DNA from: HGM11416 sp964532155
GTDB lineage: Bacteria; Bacillota; Clostridia; Christensenellales; Borkfalkiaceae
Length of the DNA: 26,953 bases
Direction: 5' to 3'
Assembly: GCA_964532155.1 (NCBI GenBank)
Contig: CAZHGN010000020.1
Coordinates: 1-26,953 of the forward strand
Below the pieces are notes generated by a model that saw only the letters and a program-made list of their open reading frames with translations, did not search any database and was not told the DNA's origin. Below are positions 13,829-21,205 of the stretch, piece by piece (position 1 is the first letter of the stretch; every line of letters begins with the position of its first letter). The position numbers and the translations under genes are program-made.

Positions 13829-13958
13829 GGCTTCGACGCGTTCGCCGCTATTTTCTTTACCGCTGTTTTTGAACTTTGAGATTACTTTGTTAAGTTGCGA
13901 AAAAAACCCTTTGTAATAATTTTATACAGGCGTTATTCATTTTTTTATTGCAAAACTC

Positions 13959-13987
13959 TTGATACTTTCATTTTGATTTGATATAAT
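13959..13987 (+). promoter_or_regulatory. Promoter of the secreted nuclease operon
   Basis: TTGATA (13959-13964), a 17-nt spacer and a perfect TATAAT (13982-13987), with TG at 13979-13980 (extended -10). This is one of the strongest promoters in the window. It leaves a leader of about 45 nt. Confidence 0.85.
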
Positions 13988-14010
13988 TACTTGTGGTAAT
14001 AATGTTATAC

Positions 14011-14026
14011 GGCGGGTTAACCCACC
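14011..14026. promoter_or_regulatory. Palindrome in the nuclease leader, possible operator
   Basis: GGCGGGTTAACCCACC is a 16-bp dyad with a perfect 10-bp core, GGGTTAACCC (14014-14023), placed just after the start of transcription and before the ribosome site GGAGA. A repressor site in this place would block the nuclease promoter. This is inferred. Confidence 0.4.
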
Positions 14027-14038
14027 GACGGAGACAAT

Positions 14039-16060
14039 ATGAAAAAACTAAAGACAATTCGATTATGGGCGATTATTCTGCTTGCAACCTTGTTTGCAGG
14101 CGTGTTGCCCGCAACGCAGAGCGTTCCCGTATACGCCGCTACTGCCGACTCTTATTACGCCGGCATAACCGCAGCGGGCGGAACCGCTCTTCTCGGTCAG
14201 CTCCACGATCTTATTACGACTACGCATACCAAGTATACGAGCTACAATGACTGCAAAACGCCGTCGAAGGTTTCCGAAACGGATGCTGGTTCTAAAAGCG
14301 GCAAGGTTATGGAGTTTTATTCTCAAGCGGACATTTCGTCCTCTTGGGGCGGTGGCAGCCAAGGAACTTGGAATAGGGAGCACGTTTGGTGTCAAAGCTT
14401 ATCGGGCGGTCTTTGGGGTACGTCGGGCGGCGGCTCGGATATGCACCATATTCGTCCTGTAGAAACCGGCCTTAACAGTGCTCGTGGAAATAATAAATTC
14501 GCAGAGCTTAACGGTACCGGGAAAAAAGTTTATTATGAGGATACTTCCAATAAGCCCGTTGCTCTCGGCGGTTATACGGGAAGCGGCAAGTTTGAACCGC
14601 TTGATGAAGTTAAGGGCGACGTTGCGCGTATCGTAATGTACGTATATACGCATTACAATACCTATTCGAACGTTAACGGCACAACCAACGGTAAAGGTAG
14701 TGTAAAATTCGGAACGCTTAAGTTCACTTACGTTGTCAGCGCTTCGAACGAATATGCCGCAACCGCTTTGCTTTTAAAGTGGAACGAGCAAGATCCGGTT
14801 GACGATATCGAACGTGCCAGAAACGAAGCGGTTTATAAAATTCAGGGCAACCGCAATCCGTTTATAGATAATTCTAACTACGCAGAGATGATTTGGGGCG
14901 ATTACGAGGCGCCTGAAATTACAGGGCTCAGTTTATCTCCTGCTACTTCAACTCTTACCATAGGTCAAAGTGTTCGTCTTTCGGCAGCGGCTACTCCTTC
15001 GGGTGCTATCAATACGGTTACTTGGGCTTCTTCAAACGAAAGCGTAGCAACCGTAAAATCGGGTTTGGTTACCGCAAAAGCGGCGGGTACCGCTACCATA
15101 ACCGCTACTTCGACCGAAAATTCTAAAATTACCGCAACTGCGAAAATTACCGTAACCGCTTCATCGAGCGGCGGCAGTAGTTCGGGCGGTAGTTCGGGTA
15201 GTAGTACAGGCGGTAGTACAGGCGGTAGTACAGGTGGTAGTTCGGGCGGTTCGAGTAGCGGTAACAGCAAGTTCGTTACGATAACAACCGGCAGTTTTGA
15301 TATGACGAGCGGATACTCCTTTAAGAACTGGAGGCAGGGCGATCTTGCCGGCGTGGCGTTTATTTATGGCGGTACTTCAAGTCATCCTCTGTCGGAAAAT
15401 AACGGTATGCAATTTAATAAAAGCCAATCCAGTTATTACTTGGCAAGCACTACGGCTGCGCCCGGTGCAATAAAGTCTGTAACGGCAAAAATAGTTGACG
15501 GAACAACTGCTCGTGATTGGAGCCTTTATACTTCGTCTACGGCATATCCTTCCGATGCGGGCGGAGCCCCCACTACCGGTACGAACCACGGAACGAAAAC
15601 GGTTACCGCAGAGAGCGTCACTTGGACGATTAACACCGACGACGTGTATTTTTGTCTTAGCTATGCGCATAGTGAAACTTCAGGCGCTTGCTACCTCGAA
15701 AGTATTACGGTGGAGTATGCCGATTCCGACGGCGGTTCGACCATAGATCCCACGCCTACGGTCGGCGTCGACTTTATCAATGCGGTTAAAGCGATACCCT
15801 CGGTAAGCGCTTCTTACGAATGCTATGAAAAGATAAACTCGGCTATAGCCAAATATAACTTGCTCACCGACGAAGAGCGCGAGGACTCAACCGTTGCATC
15901 GTCTTATGCGACTCTTCAAACCAGGGTAAACGAGTATAACGCCGCGGCTACCGGACTGAACGCCACGCACGAAAAAGCGACGCGAAGTGCGGCGGGCGCA
16001 ACGCTTGCGCTGTTGTCGGCTGTTGCAGTCGTGCTGGCTCTTCTCAAAAAGGGGTTTTAA
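14039..16060 (+). CDS. Secreted modular endonuclease I with C-terminal membrane anchor
   Basis: A 673-aa exported protein. Residues 1-33 are a signal peptide (cleavage after VYA). The endonuclease I (EndA/NucM) domain covers about 40-290, with the catalytic REHVWCQS (113-120) and SDMHHIRP (133-140), NSARGN (146-151), and the family motif DPVDDIERARN...IQGNRNPFID. A BIG2-type Ig-like domain follows (about 292-372), then a Gly/Ser/Thr linker (about 374-409). Next comes a beta-rich domain of unknown type (about 410-565), and a helical module resembling the LLTDEE...Y repeats of clostridial surface proteins. The C-terminus is one membrane helix with a short basic tail (LLKKGF) and no LPXTG motif. 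It probably degrades extracellular nucleic acid while held on the cell surface. The ATG follows GGAGA. A lipoprotein gene starts 10 nt after its stop. Confidence 0.9.
   Translation: MKKLKTIRLWAIILLATLFAGVLPATQSVPVYAATADSYYAGITAAGGTALLGQLHDLITTTHTKYTSYNDCKTPSKVSETDAGSKSGKVMEFYSQADISSSWGGGSQGTWNREHVWCQSLSGGLWGTSGGGSDMHHIRPVETGLNSARGNNKFAELNGTGKKVYYEDTSNKPVALGGYTGSGKFEPLDEVKGDVARIVMYVYTHYNTYSNVNGTTNGKGSVKFGTLKFTYVVSASNEYAATALLLKWNEQDPVDDIERARNEAVYKIQGNRNPFIDNSNYAEMIWGDYEAPEITGLSLSPATSTLTIGQSVRLSAAATPSGAINTVTWASSNESVATVKSGLVTAKAAGTATITATSTENSKITATAKITVTASSSGGSSSGGSSGSSTGGSTGGSTGGSSGGSSSGNSKFVTITTGSFDMTSGYSFKNWRQGDLAGVAFIYGGTSSHPLSENNGMQFNKSQSSYYLASTTAAPGAIKSVTAKIVDGTTARDWSLYTSSTAYPSDAGGAPTTGTNHGTKTVTAESVTWTINTDDVYFCLSYAHSETSGACYLESITVEYADSDGGSTIDPTPTVGVDFINAVKAIPSVSASYECYEKINSAIAKYNLLTDEEREDSTVASSYATLQTRVNEYNAAATGLNATHEKATRSAAGATLALLSAVAVVLALLKKGF
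15201..15236 (+). repeat. 12-bp tandem repeat coding for the Gly/Ser/Thr linker
   Basis: Three copies in register of GTAGTACAGGCG, the third with one change (GTAGTACAGGTG). They encode the repeating S-T-G-G unit of the linker in the nuclease. Copy number could vary between strains without changing frame. Confidence 0.85.
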
Positions 16061-16070
16061 GGGGTGAATT

Positions 16071-16661
16071 ATGAAAAGATTTTTAGTTATAATTTGTGCG
16101 CTTGCGCTTAGCCTTTGCGCTTTTGCCGCTTGCAATAGCGATAATGCCGCCGGCTACGAACGTTTGCCCGAAATAGCCGCGCTTATGAATTTGGACTATT
16201 CGGGTTATAAATTAGAGGTAAAAACTCAAAAGGGCGGCGCCGAGCTTGAAAACACTTTTGAAGTGACTTTTATCGAGGGCGGCTATTACGTCGATTATAA
16301 AATCGAATCGCTCAATGCGATTTCGCTTGACGACGATAACGAATATAAGTCGGATAAATCGGGTAGGGCGACCGTAACCGAAAACGGCAAAAAAGTTACG
16401 GTAAACGATGACGCGGTCGACGTCGAATTTGAAAAACTTCAATCGACGGGGCTGTCGTTCACCGAGAATTGCCTAAAAAATCTTAAAATATCGGACGGCA
16501 AACTCACCGCCGACGTTTCCGCTCCGTCAACGTTTATCGGCTCCAAAACCGATGCGACGGCGATGAAAGTCGAAGCGAATTTCGGCGCTAAAATGCAGTC
16601 GATCTCTATTACTTACGCGCTCGACGGCGCAACCGTAACTTGTAATTATACCTTTGCTTAA
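16071..16661 (+). CDS. Small lipoprotein of unknown function
   Basis: A 196-aa protein with a lipoprotein signal peptide. A basic start (MKR) and a hydrophobic core lead to a lipobox-like FAAC with Cys21 as the likely lipidated residue; Phe at -3 is less usual than Leu. The mature part is acidic and beta-rich, with alternating strands (YKLEVKTQKGG, FEVTFIEGGYYVDYKIE, ATVTENGKKVTVNDDAVDVEF), suggesting a small beta-sandwich or barrel. I do not recognise a family. GGGGTGA precedes the ATG, and the gene starts 10 nt after the nuclease stop and ends before a strong terminator. It is therefore co-expressed with the nuclease and may help it at the cell surface. Confidence 0.75.
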   Translation: MKRFLVIICALALSLCAFAACNSDNAAGYERLPEIAALMNLDYSGYKLEVKTQKGGAELENTFEVTFIEGGYYVDYKIESLNAISLDDDNEYKSDKSGRATVTENGKKVTVNDDAVDVEFEKLQSTGLSFTENCLKNLKISDGKLTADVSAPSTFIGSKTDATAMKVEANFGAKMQSISITYALDGATVTCNYTFA

Positions 16662-16697
16662 AACTTAAAAATAATTTTCGAGAAAATATTTTCGTTG

Positions 16698-16733
16698 CCG
16701 ATTGCAGTTTTTTAAATTGCAATCGGTTTTTTT
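16698..16733 (+). terminator. Terminator of the nuclease-lipoprotein operon
   Basis: CCGATTGCA (16698-16706) pairs perfectly with TGCAATCGG (16718-16726), followed by seven T residues. Confidence 0.93.
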
Positions 16734-17045
16734 ACGGATGCGGAATTAAGTGTTTTTTTTGCACAGACATATTTTTGCGCCGATAGTTTTTCCGTTTATT
16801 GAATTTTGGGCTTACTTCGACTCATTATATTATATAATGAAAGACGATGACTATTATTTGCGCAATAAGCCGTGTTTTTAATACAAGAACAAATAATGAA
16901 ATCGTGTGCATACTAAGCACAAAAAATGAATAATTTAAAAGCGATTATACAAAACATAAACGAGGCGATTATTTAGTATAACTTAAAAATCTTTTAAAAA
17001 AAATCAAAAGAAATTATGTTTTTTTGTATTTTGCGGTAAAATTTG
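16734..17045. other. AT-rich gene-free region with a 17-bp palindrome
   Basis: No gene is supportable on either strand. The one distinct feature is CATTATAT-T-ATATAATG (16823-16839), a perfect odd palindrome that includes TATAAT (16833-16838) but has no matching -35 box. A 14-codon open frame beginning in it lacks a ribosome site. The rest is A/T-rich spacer, perhaps upstream promoter DNA for the opp operon. Confidence 0.5.
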
Positions 17046-17075
17046 TTGACATAATCTAAAATTTAATGATATAAT
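17046..17075 (+). promoter_or_regulatory. Consensus promoter of the opp operon
   Basis: A perfect TTGACA (17046-17051), an 18-nt spacer and a perfect TATAAT (17070-17075), with TG at 17067-17068. Transcription should start near 17082. A palindrome ACTTTT-T-AAAAGT (17087-17099) lies just after that start and could be an operator. Confidence 0.85.
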
Positions 17076-17081
17076 GCAAGC

Positions 17082-17446
17082 GTAAAACTTTTTAAAAGTC
17101 TTTTGCAGACCTGTAAAAAATGAATAAAAATGCATAAAATATGCAGAAATTATCGTATTTATTCGTTTTAGGTTGAAAAAACCGTATGTTTAGCGAAAAA
17201 ACATACAAGCGGCATAAAAAAAGTTGAATAGCCGATATTAAAAAGGCGGGGGCTTTTTTAAGTAATCGGCGGGGCGGCGCTGCGCTTGCGTTATATATGC
17301 TTATGTTATATATGATGTTTATGGCGTTTACCCAAATAAATCGATATCTTAAAAAAGCGGGTACCCGCTTTGACACATGCTTGCATGTGTCAAAGCAATC
17401 CCGTTTAAAAGATAATTTTCAGACAATATAACGGGAGGTTTATATT
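17082..17446 (+). promoter_or_regulatory. Long structured 5' leader of oppA
   Basis: About 365 nt of untranslated RNA is implied by the promoter. It holds several stem-loops: GTATGTTT/AAACATAC (17184-17206); GCCGAT/ATCGGC with inner TTAAAAA/TTTTTTAA arms (17231-17270); and the large structure at 17345-17414. A direct repeat GTTATATATG sits at 17290 and 17305. I do not recognise a known riboswitch or T-box. An open frame on the other strand here looks non-coding. Confidence 0.55.
17345..17414 (+). promoter_or_regulatory. Large alternative hairpin element before oppA
   Basis: A perfect 16-bp palindrome AAGCGGGTACCCGCTT (17355-17370) overlaps by four bases a 14-bp perfect inverted repeat, GCTTTGACACATGC-TT-GCATGTGTCAAAGC (17367-17396). 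The two cannot fold fully at once. When the second forms, CGGG (17358-17361) can pair with CCCG (17400-17403) and TATCTT (17345-17350) with AAGATA (17409-17414), giving a long stem. It ends about 19 nt before the GGGAGG ribosome site of oppA, with no T-run. Confidence 0.7.
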
Positions 17447-20107
17447 ATGAAAAAAATACTAGCACTTATGCTTGCGGCTTTGACGGCAGTTGCTTGCTTG
17501 TCCGGCTGTAAGAAAGATCCAGGTCCGTCTTCGAGTCCGATTAATTCCTCATCTGCCGGTGGTGGCATGATAGACGGAGATAAGTTTACCGATCGCAATG
17601 AGCTTTCCTTTGAATACTCTGTTGGCGTAGGCGGAAAATTAACTTATGATACGACTCCTTTAGAGAACACGAACGCTCCTAAAGCCGGCGCATCTTATAC
17701 TTATAATTTAGCGGTCAGCGATTTGCCTACTTCTTGGAATATTCATACTTATCAATCTAATTCAGCAACCTATGTTTTAGATTATACGACAGACGGTTTG
17801 TTTACGTTTGATTATAACACGGATAAGGACGGATATAGGATTGTTCCGTCTATGGCGAAAGATTATCCTGATGACGTAACCGCAGAATTTGTTGGCCGTT
17901 GGGGCATTGAAGAAGGCGACGCTAACAGAGTTTATAAAGTCCTTTTAAAAGACAATTTAAAATTCGATAACAAGGATCCAATTACTGCGAAAACTTTTGT
18001 TGAATCTTATAAGTTGCTCTTAAATCCTGAAGCGGCAAACTATAGAGCAGATACCTTCTTTTCCGGTAACTTAGTTATAGCGAACTCTAAAAGATATGTG
18101 TTCCAAGGGAAAACTGTTAATGTCGATTCAACTGAAATTTATAAAACTTGGGATGATGCAGATAAGAGCAAAATTGTTTTCGATCTTACCGATTCTTATA
18201 TAGGTGTCAATTTTCTTACGGAAAATTATGCTGATCACGTTGAAACTAATGGTGCGGCATGGCTATTGCATAGCGGTTTTGGACTCGGTTTTGACGATGA
18301 CGACACCGAATTGTTTACTCAAGCCGAGCTCGAAAACATGATAGGTAAAACCTATAGCGAAATCGAAGCAGACACAAAAATGAGTTCTATTTGGTCAATA
18401 CTTATCGATTGGTGGAAGACTGAACCTAATGAAGAACTACACTTCTTCTGCAAGCCGGAAACTTATGAAGCGAATTACGGTTTTGAAAACGTCGGTTTCT
18501 TTGCCGATGATGACGCAAACGCGCTTTATATTGTAAATGAAAAAGAGCTTTCGGGATTCTATCTCTTATATTCTCTTTCTACAGACTTCTTCCTTGTTCA
18601 TCCCCAAAAGTATAAAAACTGCGAGACTAATTCGCAAGGCGTTTACAACAATTCTTACGGAACTTCAGTAGATAATTATGTCGGATTCGGTCCGTATAGG
18701 CTCGTAACCTATATAGCCGATAGTAAAATTTCTTTTGAAAAGAACCAATATTGGCATGGTTATGCCGACGAGGCGAATAAAAATAATTATTGGACTACCA
18801 ATATAAACATGTCGAAGGTTGAACAAACCGAAACAAGATTGCAAATGTTCTTGCAGGGCAAAACCGACAGTTATGGTTTAAGCGCATCTGATATGGATGA
18901 TTATCAGAGTAGTCCTTACACCTACTTTACGGAAGGTGATTCTACTTGGTTTGTGGCACTCAACCCTGATTTGGATGGTCTTAAAGCTGCTCAAGACGTC
19001 GCTCAAACAACCGCAGGTAACGGCGTAGAAATCAACAAAACAATTTTAACAATTAAAGAATTCCGTCAAGCATTATCTTTCTCGATTGACCGTGCGGCAT
19101 ACGAACTTGCGCTCGATCCTTTGGGAAGTGTTGCAAAGTCGCTTTATGGTAACATGATTGTTTCCGATCCTGAGAAGGGTACTGCGTACAGAACAACGGA
19201 AGAAGCCAAAGACGCGATCTTGAAATTCTGGGGTCTTTACGATTTAGTCGGTACGGTTTATGAAACTAAAGACGAAGCAATAGCTTCTATCACCGGTTAC
19301 GATTTATCGGGCGCTAAGGCACTCTTTAATACTGCATATGAAAAAGCGGTTGCACAAGGTCTTATTTCAGCGGAGGCCGCGGCGAGCGGAAACTTTAAGG
19401 TTCAAATAATTATCGGAAAACCGGGTGAGCACGAATATTATAACAATGGTTATGAGTTCCTCAAAAATACTTGGACTGACGCCGCTAAAGGTACTGCTTT
19501 GGAAGGCAAGTTAGAGTTTATTCAATCACAAACTTTAGGTTCCAATAATTTTTCTGATTACCTTAAGAACAACACTGTAGACGTTTTGTTCGGAGTTGGT
19601 TGGACCGGTTCTGCTCTCGATCCCTATGGTTTGATGGAAGTATATGTTTCCCCCAACTATCAATATGATACGGGCTGGGACGCTTCAAAAACCAGTTTGG
19701 ATATTACGCTTACCGATCTCAATAACGTAACTTATACTTTGAGAGCAAGCGTTTACGATTGGGGCTATACGGCACTCGGAGGAGAGGAAATCAAGGCATA
19801 CGTCGTGGGTAATGACGGTAAACTTAGCGGCGACTACGTATACGTTTCTGCAGGCGTTTCGGCGGCTTCTTCTATTAGACTTGCAGTGCTTGCAGCTGTA
19901 GAAACCGCAGTTTTAGAGCAATATGATATGATTCCTGTAGGAACTGAAGCTAGTGCAACTATGAAAGGTATGAAGATTAATTACGGTACCGAAGAGTATG
20001 TTTACGGCGTAGGTAGAGGCGGTGTTAAGTATATGACATACAACTATACCGACACTGAATGGACTGAATTCGTTAATGCTCAGGATGGTACGCTTAACTA
20101 CAAATAA
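17447..20107 (+). CDS. oppA: Oversized oligopeptide-binding lipoprotein OppA
   Basis: The solute-binding subunit (SBP_bac_5 family) that captures peptides outside the cell. The signal peptide ends in the lipobox LSGC, with Cys21 as the lipid anchor, followed by a Ser/Pro-rich spacer. Family segments are seen in order: TYNLAVSDLPTSWN, the region around VYKVLLKDNLKFDNKDPITAKTFV, then GFGPYRLVTYIADSKISFEKN and EFRQALSFSIDR. At 886 aa it is about 300 aa longer than usual (520-600 aa). The extra length lies partly between the KTFVESYKLLL and GFGPYRL segments and partly in the C-terminal half. GGGAGG precedes the ATG. Codon use is visibly more A/T-rich than in the genes before it. It is the first gene of the opp operon and is followed by a stem-loop that may stabilise its message. 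Confidence 0.92.
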   Translation: MKKILALMLAALTAVACLSGCKKDPGPSSSPINSSSAGGGMIDGDKFTDRNELSFEYSVGVGGKLTYDTTPLENTNAPKAGASYTYNLAVSDLPTSWNIHTYQSNSATYVLDYTTDGLFTFDYNTDKDGYRIVPSMAKDYPDDVTAEFVGRWGIEEGDANRVYKVLLKDNLKFDNKDPITAKTFVESYKLLLNPEAANYRADTFFSGNLVIANSKRYVFQGKTVNVDSTEIYKTWDDADKSKIVFDLTDSYIGVNFLTENYADHVETNGAAWLLHSGFGLGFDDDDTELFTQAELENMIGKTYSEIEADTKMSSIWSILIDWWKTEPNEELHFFCKPETYEANYGFENVGFFADDDANALYIVNEKELSGFYLLYSLSTDFFLVHPQKYKNCETNSQGVYNNSYGTSVDNYVGFGPYRLVTYIADSKISFEKNQYWHGYADEANKNNYWTTNINMSKVEQTETRLQMFLQGKTDSYGLSASDMDDYQSSPYTYFTEGDSTWFVALNPDLDGLKAAQDVAQTTAGNGVEINKTILTIKEFRQALSFSIDRAAYELALDPLGSVAKSLYGNMIVSDPEKGTAYRTTEEAKDAILKFWGLYDLVGTVYETKDEAIASITGYDLSGAKALFNTAYEKAVAQGLISAEAAASGNFKVQIIIGKPGEHEYYNNGYEFLKNTWTDAAKGTALEGKLEFIQSQTLGSNNFSDYLKNNTVDVLFGVGWTGSALDPYGLMEVYVSPNYQYDTGWDASKTSLDITLTDLNNVTYTLRASVYDWGYTALGGEEIKAYVVGNDGKLSGDYVYVSAGVSAASSIRLAVLAAVETAVLEQYDMIPVGTEASATMKGMKINYGTEEYVYGVGRGGVKYMTYNYTDTEWTEFVNAQDGTLNYK

Positions 20108-20164
20108 GATTTGATAAAAGTGCAAATTTTATAACCTTTTTAACTAAATAATAAAGATTGAGCA

Positions 20165-20193
20165 ACGTAGTGGGCAAAAAATGCCCACTGCGT
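20165..20193 (+). other. Stem-loop between oppA and oppB
   Basis: ACGTAGTGGGCA (20165-20176) pairs with TGCCCACTGCGT (20182-20193) through 12 pairs including one G-T, with an AAAAA loop. No T-run follows. Hairpins in this place commonly protect the message of the binding protein and reduce expression of downstream subunits; here that role is inferred. Confidence 0.8.
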
Positions 20194-20241
20194 ATGTTCG
20201 TTATTTTGCGGTGTTTTTCGCCTTTAAAGGAGAACTTACCT

Positions 20242-21201
20242 ATGTACATGTTCAAATATATACTAAAGCGTATAGGGTTAATGCTTTTAACTTTTTTTAT
20301 AATAACCACGGTTTGTTTTGTTTTAATTAAGTTATTGCCGAGCATGCCTTCTGAAACTTTCGGTAAAGATCAAGCGATAATCGAAGCCAGAAGGGAAAAA
20401 TTAGGTTATAATTTGCCCATTATACAACAGTATTATAGATTTTGGAAATACGCTTTGCAGGGAGATTTCGGGGTGTCTGAAAGTCTGTATATAGGCAGGG
20501 ATGTATGGGACGTGTTTATCGAAAAAATCCCATATACGATGTCTATTAATATATATTCCACGATTTTGAGTATTCCGTTCGGTTTATTGTTGGGTGTTAT
20601 TGCTGCTGTTAAGAAGAATAAGTGGCAAGACCATGTAATTTCGACCGGCGTCATGATATTAGTATCCGTTCCATCGTTTATTTACGGATTTTTGGTTCAA
20701 TATTTACTCTGTTTTAAACTTGGTTGGTTTGATTTAATAATGGATGCAACTCAAGGTGCATTTAGTTGGACTGCATTTAAAACCACAATTCCCGCAATTA
20801 TTTGTATGTCGCTCGGCTCTATAGCGGGCTATGCTCGTACGTTGAGGGCGGAGCTCGGTGAAATTTTAACAAGCGATTATCTGTTGCTTGCAAGAACAAA
20901 GGGATTGACTCGCAATCAGGCAACCATGCGACACGCTTTCAGAAACGCAATGGTTCCTATTTTTCCCGCAATTTTAGGTGAATTCATCGGGGTGCTTTCC
21001 GGTTCACTTATTATAGAACGGATGTTTAGTATTCCCGGTGTTGGGGCATTGTACGTAAATTCTATCAACTCAATGCCGCCCGATTATAATTTTTTTATGT
21101 TGCTTTCGGCATTTTATACGCTAATCGGCTTAGCTGCCGGTATCGTAATAGATATAAGCTATGGCATAATAGACCCGAGAATAAGAATGGGGGCAAGATG
21201 A
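20242..21201 (+). CDS. oppB: Oligopeptide ABC transporter permease OppB
   Basis: A 319-aa membrane permease of the DppB/OppB family with about six membrane helices, the first at residues 5-28. The cytoplasmic coupling (EAA-type) motif is DYLLLARTKGLTRNQATMRHAFRNAM. A family N-terminus (FKYILKRIGLMLLTFFIITTVCFVLIKLLP) and C-terminus (DPRIRMG) are present. Its size is normal for the family, unlike its four partners. The start is ATG 20242, set by AAAGGAG at about 20226-20232; the same frame is open to a TTG at 20158, but that extension would cover the stem-loop and has no homology. It ends 4 nt before oppC. Confidence 0.94.
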   Translation: MYMFKYILKRIGLMLLTFFIITTVCFVLIKLLPSMPSETFGKDQAIIEARREKLGYNLPIIQQYYRFWKYALQGDFGVSESLYIGRDVWDVFIEKIPYTMSINIYSTILSIPFGLLLGVIAAVKKNKWQDHVISTGVMILVSVPSFIYGFLVQYLLCFKLGWFDLIMDATQGAFSWTAFKTTIPAIICMSLGSIAGYARTLRAELGEILTSDYLLLARTKGLTRNQATMRHAFRNAMVPIFPAILGEFIGVLSGSLIIERMFSIPGVGALYVNSINSMPPDYNFFMLLSAFYTLIGLAAGIVIDISYGIIDPRIRMGAR

Positions 21202-21205
21202 TGTT

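Noticed and set aside
16823..16839. 17-bp palindrome as a separate promoter
   Set aside because: It contains TATAAT but no -35 at a suitable distance and no gene close downstream; kept only as part of the gene-free region.
16837..16881. 14-codon open frame that could be a leader peptide for the opp operon
   Set aside because: No ribosome site, it is upstream of the opp promoter, and there is no run of regulatory codons.
17092..17376. 94-aa open frame on the minus strand in the oppA leader
   Set aside because: It starts with GTG, has no ribosome site, and its residue make-up is what A/T-rich non-coding DNA gives. The plus strand has a convincing promoter and leader here.
20158..20241. 28-residue N-terminal extension of OppB from a TTG codon
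   Set aside because: It would translate through the stem-loop, while AAAGGAG with ATG 20242 is a much better start and fits the family.
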